DNA of 64,000 nt from assembly GCA_027493945.1 (NCBI GenBank), contig JAOSJU010000003.1:107756-171755 (forward strand), read 5' to 3'. A program made the translations under genes and the position numbers. Of the stretch, positions 60,540 through 64,000 are shown piece by piece. Origin of the DNA: Burkholderiaceae bacterium (GTDB lineage Bacteria > Pseudomonadota > Gammaproteobacteria > Burkholderiales > Burkholderiaceae_E). Positions within the stretch are counted from its first letter, which is position 1, and every line of letters starts with the position of its first letter. Below the pieces are notes generated by a model. That model made no database searches. It saw nothing but the letters and a program-made list of their open reading frames with translations, and was not told where the DNA came from.

Positions 60540-61303
60540 CTAACCCCCGAGATAGGCCGACACCACACGCTCGTCGCCGGCGAGATCTTCGGCCGGGCCT
60601 TGCAGCGTCACGCGGCCCTGGTCGAGCACGTAGGCGTACTCGGCGGTGCGCAGCGCCAGCTTGGCATTCTGCTCGACCAGCAGCACCGCGACGCCGGCGG
60701 CGCGCACCTTGCGGATCATCTCGAAGATCCGCGCCACCACCTTCGGCGCCAGGCCGAGCGAGGGCTCGTCGAGCAGCAGCACGCGCGGCGACGCCATCAG
60801 CGCGCGCGCGATGCACACCATCTGCTGCTCGCCGCCCGACAGCGAGCCCGCCGCCTGCGCGCCGCGCTCGGCGATGATCGGGAACAATTCGATCATGTGG
60901 GCGACGCGGCGCTCGTACTCGGCGGCCTTGAGGCCGAGCGCGCCCGCGCGCAGGTTCTCGCGCACCGACATGTCGGCAAAGAGCTGCCGCCCTTCGGGGG
61001 CCTGCGTGACGCCAGCGCGCACGACCGCGTGCGACGGCAGCCCGCCGATCGACTCGCCACCGAGCACGATGCGGCCGCCGGCCCGGCCGGTACAGGCCCG
61101 AGATGGTGCGCAGCAGCGTGGTCTTGCCGACACCGTTGCGCCCCAGGATCGTCACCAGTCCGCCCTCGGGCACCGCGATCGACACCCGGTCGAGCACGGC
61201 GCGGCCGCCCAGGCGCACGCTCCAGTTCGTCGAGCGACAGCAGCGCCGCCGCACCGGCGTGAGCCGCGCCGGTGCCGACGGTCGTCGCCGCCTCGCCGCT
61301 CAC
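60540..61303 (-). CDS. livF: Branched-chain-type ABC transporter ATPase LivF, one or more frameshifts
   Basis: About 253 aa. Walker A LVTILGRNGVGKTTLLRTISG, then RIVLGGESIGGLPSHAVVRAGVTQAPEGRQLFADMSV, signature LSGGEQQMVCIARAL, Walker B VLLLDEPSLGLAPKVV, and LLVEQNAKLALRTAEYAYVL. Shifts near 61090 and about 61215. The GTG start at 61303 overlaps the livG stop (GTGA). Substrate unknown; it may import the compound used by the neighbouring enzymes. Confidence 0.84.
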
Positions 61304-62066
61304 TGGTCGTCTCCGAGGTAGGCGGCCCGCACCTGCGGATCCTGCCGGATCTGCGCGGGCGTGCCGTCGCCGATCAGGCGCCCGCTGTCGAGCACGATGA
61401 TGCGCTCGCAGATGCGCATGACGATCGACATGTCGTGCTCCACGAGCACGATCGTCAGGCCGCTGTCCGCGCAACTCGACGATGCGCTGCGCCAGCTCGG
61501 CGGTCTCGGTGTTGTTGAGGCCTGCGGCCGGTTCGTCGAGCATCAGCAGCTTCGGACGCAGCGACAAGGCGCGGGCCCTCTCGAGGTTCTTCTTCTGCCC
61601 GTACGAGAGGTTGCCGGCCGGCTGGTCGGCGTACGGCAGCAGGTCGAACGCGGTCAGCGCCTGCCGGGCCGACTCGGCGATGGCCTGGCTGCGCCGCCTG
61701 CCGTAGCCCGGCAGCAGCGCGTCCCACAGCGACATGCCGAGACGCCCGATCGCCCCGACCGAGACGTTGTCGAACACGGTGATGTCGGGGAACACGCGCA
61801 GGTTCTGGGTAGGTGCGCGCCAGGCCGAGCCGCGCGATGCGCGCCGGGTCGAGCCCCGCGATCTCGCCGCCGTCGAAGCTGACGCGGCCCGCTGTCGGCG
61901 CCAGCGCGCCCGTGACGCAGTTGAACAGCGTGGTCTTGCCGGCGCCGTTCGGGCCGATGAGCCCGAGCAGCTCGCCCGCGGCCACGCGGAAGCTCACGTT
62001 GTCGACCGCGCGCAGGCCGGCGAAGTTGCGGCACAGACCGCTGACCTCGAGCAACGCGCCGCTCAC
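61300..62066 (-). CDS. livG: Branched-chain-type ABC transporter ATPase LivG, two frameshifts
   Basis: About 254 aa. [23 protein letters not shown], Walker [28 protein letters not shown] then [17 protein letters not shown], signature [15 protein letters not shown], Walker [16 protein letters not shown], then [21 protein letters not shown] and AYLGDDQ. Shifts near 61805 and 61465. GTG start 62066 overlaps the livM stop. Confidence 0.84.
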
Positions 62067-62960
62067 GACGCCTTGCCCTGGTTGGCCCACGCGTTGCGCG
62101 ACGCGCGGCGGAACAGCGCCAGCGCGCCACCTCGCTGAAGATGCCGCGCGGCAGGAACAGGATCGACAGGAACAGCACCAGCCCGAACACCAGCGCGCGC
62201 AGGTGGCCGATCTCGCGCAGCAGCTCAGGGACCAGCACGATCATCAACGCGCCGATCACCGCGCCGGGCAGGCTGCCGATGCCGCCGACGACCACCGCGG
62301 TCAGCACCAGCGCCGACTCGAGGATCAGGAAGTTGTCGGGCCCGATGAACTGATTGGAGTGTGCGTACAGTGCACCGGCCGCGCCCATGATGGCGGCGTG
62401 CACCCACGTACACCTCGACGCGCAGGCGCCGCGTGGCCAGGCCGAGCGAGCGTGCGCACTCTTCGTCCTCGCGCACGCGCCTGCTGCGTTGCCGTAGAAC
62501 GAGGTGCATCATGCGGTGCACCACCAGCAGCGCCGCGAGGCAGAACACCGCGGTGACGGAAGTAGCTGCCCATCCAGCCGCCGGAAGTCGACGCCGAGCA
62601 GCCGCACCGGCGGAATGCCGCGGTAGCCCATCGGGCCGCGCGTCAGATCGCTCCAGTTGAGCACCGTGGTGTAGAACGGAATCGCCAGCGCCAGCGTCGC
62701 CACCGCGAAGAAGATGCTGGTCAGCCGCACAAAGGCATAACCGGCCACGAAACCCAGCGCACTGCTGATGGCGACGGCCGCGAGCACGTCGACGACGAAG
62801 CCGCTGCCGGTGTTGACCGACAGGATGGCTGCCGTGTGGCGCGCGCCAGCCCGTAATGAACGACGGTATCGAGCGACAGCAGCCCCGCGGTGCCGATCAG
62901 CAGATTCAGCGCGCTGGTGAGCGCGATCGTGATCAGCACGAGCTGCGCCAGCCGTGCCAC
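62063..62960 (-). CDS. livM: Branched-chain-type ABC permease LivM, N-terminally cut, frameshifted
   Basis: About 298 aa. [32 protein letters not shown], then [137 protein letters not shown]. At least three shifts (about 62850, 62560, 62410 and 62130). LivM normally has some 20-60 residues before RLAQLVLI. Here the sequence turns into the inverted repeat about 15 bp upstream, and livH and livK do not follow. The operon seems to have lost its front end. Confidence 0.78.
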
Positions 62961-62976
62961 GGAGTGCTGTGATCCC

Positions 62977-63025
62977 TGTCCCAGTTACCAGGTTGTATAG
63001 CAATACGTAAAAGGTAACTGGGACA
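62977..63025. repeat. 13-bp inverted repeat at the livM break
   Basis: TGTCCCAGTTACC (62977-62989) and GGTAACTGGGACA (63013-63025) are exact reverse complements, with 23 bp between that include a small GTAT/ATAC pairing. It sits exactly where livM homology stops. It could be a hairpin element, a miniature transposable element end or a recombination scar. Confidence 0.75.
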
Positions 63026-64000
63026 CAAGGCTCAGCACCTGGCAGTGCAGGTCGCGCCTGCATCGGCTACTTTAACGCCTGCACCTGGCACCGGGCGACC
63101 GGTGCCTTGCCGCAGACCGAGTTCGTCGGCGGGATAAGTGCGTCGCCGCGGGGCGATCCCCCGGCGTGGCTGGCGGGCTTATTCCGCCGACCAGCCGCTG
63201 GGCATGGTCACATCTGGGCAACACTTTCACCGGCGACCTGAGCTAATGATCCAGGGCGCTTTTGCACGCCATCGCCGGGGCGGGGGACCGATCCGCTGGT
63301 CGTCCTCGGCCCCAATCGTCGCGCCGGAGAGAGAAGGCATGGCTCAAGGCGCGTCTGCCGGGGGCACGCCGCTGCTGGACTGGGTGGTTACGACCACGTG
63401 CTGCCGCGCGTGCGCGATCGTGCCATCACGGGGGATGGGCACCACGCGCGGCTATCGTCCACGCCATCCCCAGGTCATCGCCTGCACTTCGCCGACCAGC
63501 GCGAACGGCGCGCCGCGCGTCAGGCGAGGTGGGGCTGGGCAGGCGCGCGCTGACATCGGCGCGGGCAACTGGAGCCTGCCGTGCGCGCCATCACGTCCAC
63601 CGACTGGGTGCTGGAAAGCGTCCGGCGGCTGCGGGGATTTCGCGGCGTTGGGCGGCCCCCGCCGTGGCGGACTTGATCGCGAGGGTGGCGAGGGAGTAGG
63701 CGTCTCAGCCCATCGGCATTACTTCTGCCTCACCCTAAATCCCCCCTCTCCAGTCGAGCCAGAGAGGGGGACTTTGGACAGGCTGTTGTCGGCATCTTCC
63801 CCTCCCTGACTTTAGCCGGGGAGGGGCGTTTCGCCTGAGCGCTCCGCCAGATGCCTTAACTAATGCGCATGGGCGTCTTAGCCCATCCTCACTCCCGACC
63901 AGCAGAAACGACGGATGCGGAAGCGCGCGTCCGCTGATCGTGGGCGACTGCGGGCGCAGCCGCACGCGGCAACCGGGCTGCGGTGCCTGGATCGAGCAGA
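63026..64000. other. Right-end stretch without a supported gene
   Basis: About 975 bp. All frames open for more than 60 codons here are Arg/Pro/Ala-rich and match nothing I recognise. A weakly protein-like segment (TDPLVVLGPNRRAGER to GGYDHVLPRVRDRA, 63290-63420) may be an eroded coding region. It has two C-rich/G-rich hairpins near 63742-63826. I see no tRNA, transposase or integrase. Confidence 0.5.
63742..63826. repeat. Two C-rich/G-rich hairpins
   Basis: First: CCCCCTCTC (63742-63750) with GAGAGGGGG (63762-63770). Second: CCCCTCCC (63799-63806) with GGGAGGGG (63819-63826). Such paired C/G-rich hairpins are common as dispersed intergenic repeats in GC-rich proteobacteria. Neither is followed by a T-run, so they are not classical terminators. 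Confidence 0.6.

Noticed and set aside
63262..63809. Possible proteins of 145-223 codons at the right end
   Set aside because: Composition is typical of chance high-GC frames, with no domain, no ribosome site and several overlapping alternatives.

Overview
The window is very GC-rich, with G or C at most third codon positions. It carries a syntenic block typical of Burkholderiales (Betaproteobacteria): leuC - entericidin - leuD - leuB - asd - fimV - truA - trpF - trpB - trpA - accD - folC - SPOR protein - cvpA - purF - metZ, all on the minus strand. I place the source in that order and cannot name a genus. Many genes are split by one-base shifts, often at runs of about five G or C, including genes the cell needs (leuB, leuC, leuD, trpF). 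I read most of these as consensus errors and annotate such genes as whole CDSs.

Layout. 1-2524: a restriction-modification cluster (C5 cytosine methyltransferase, XamI-family endonuclease, Vsr repair nuclease), less GC-rich than the rest. 2525-6083: a stand-alone dnaE2 with a near-perfect LexA box. 6097-23415: the minus-strand biosynthetic block for methionine, purine, folate, fatty acid, tryptophan, the aspartate family and leucine. 23458-30706: housekeeping genes (M48 protease, MFS, aroC, vapBC, gltX, an MgtE-like protein, a DUF938 methyltransferase), then tRNA-Val(CAC).

30707-43085: a defence and toxin-antitoxin island starting just after the tRNA: HicBA, a mazF remnant, HigBA, a complete Wadjet type II anti-plasmid operon (jetABCD), three PIN-toxin modules and a cut-off dapA 5' end. 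The jet genes start 7 bp after higA and share its operator, so the antitoxin may control the defence operon.

43086-55580: an amide/urea operon read leftward: sigma70-type promoter, structured leader with terminator, urtABCDE-type ABC transporter, amiE, a MoxR/CbbQ ATPase, a VWA protein, amiC, amiR and a urea transporter fused in frame to an MFS gene. The leader has a hairpin with an A1/G4 hexaloop and a second hairpin that would block the terminator. This is the architecture expected for antitermination by the ANTAR protein AmiR, which the same operon encodes.

55675-62960: a PPOX-family protein, a DHA2 MFS exporter, a tandem tautomerase, a KstD-like flavoprotein, an SDR and livF-livG-livM. 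livM breaks off at a 13-bp inverted repeat, and livH/livK are absent. The last kilobase has no gene I can support.
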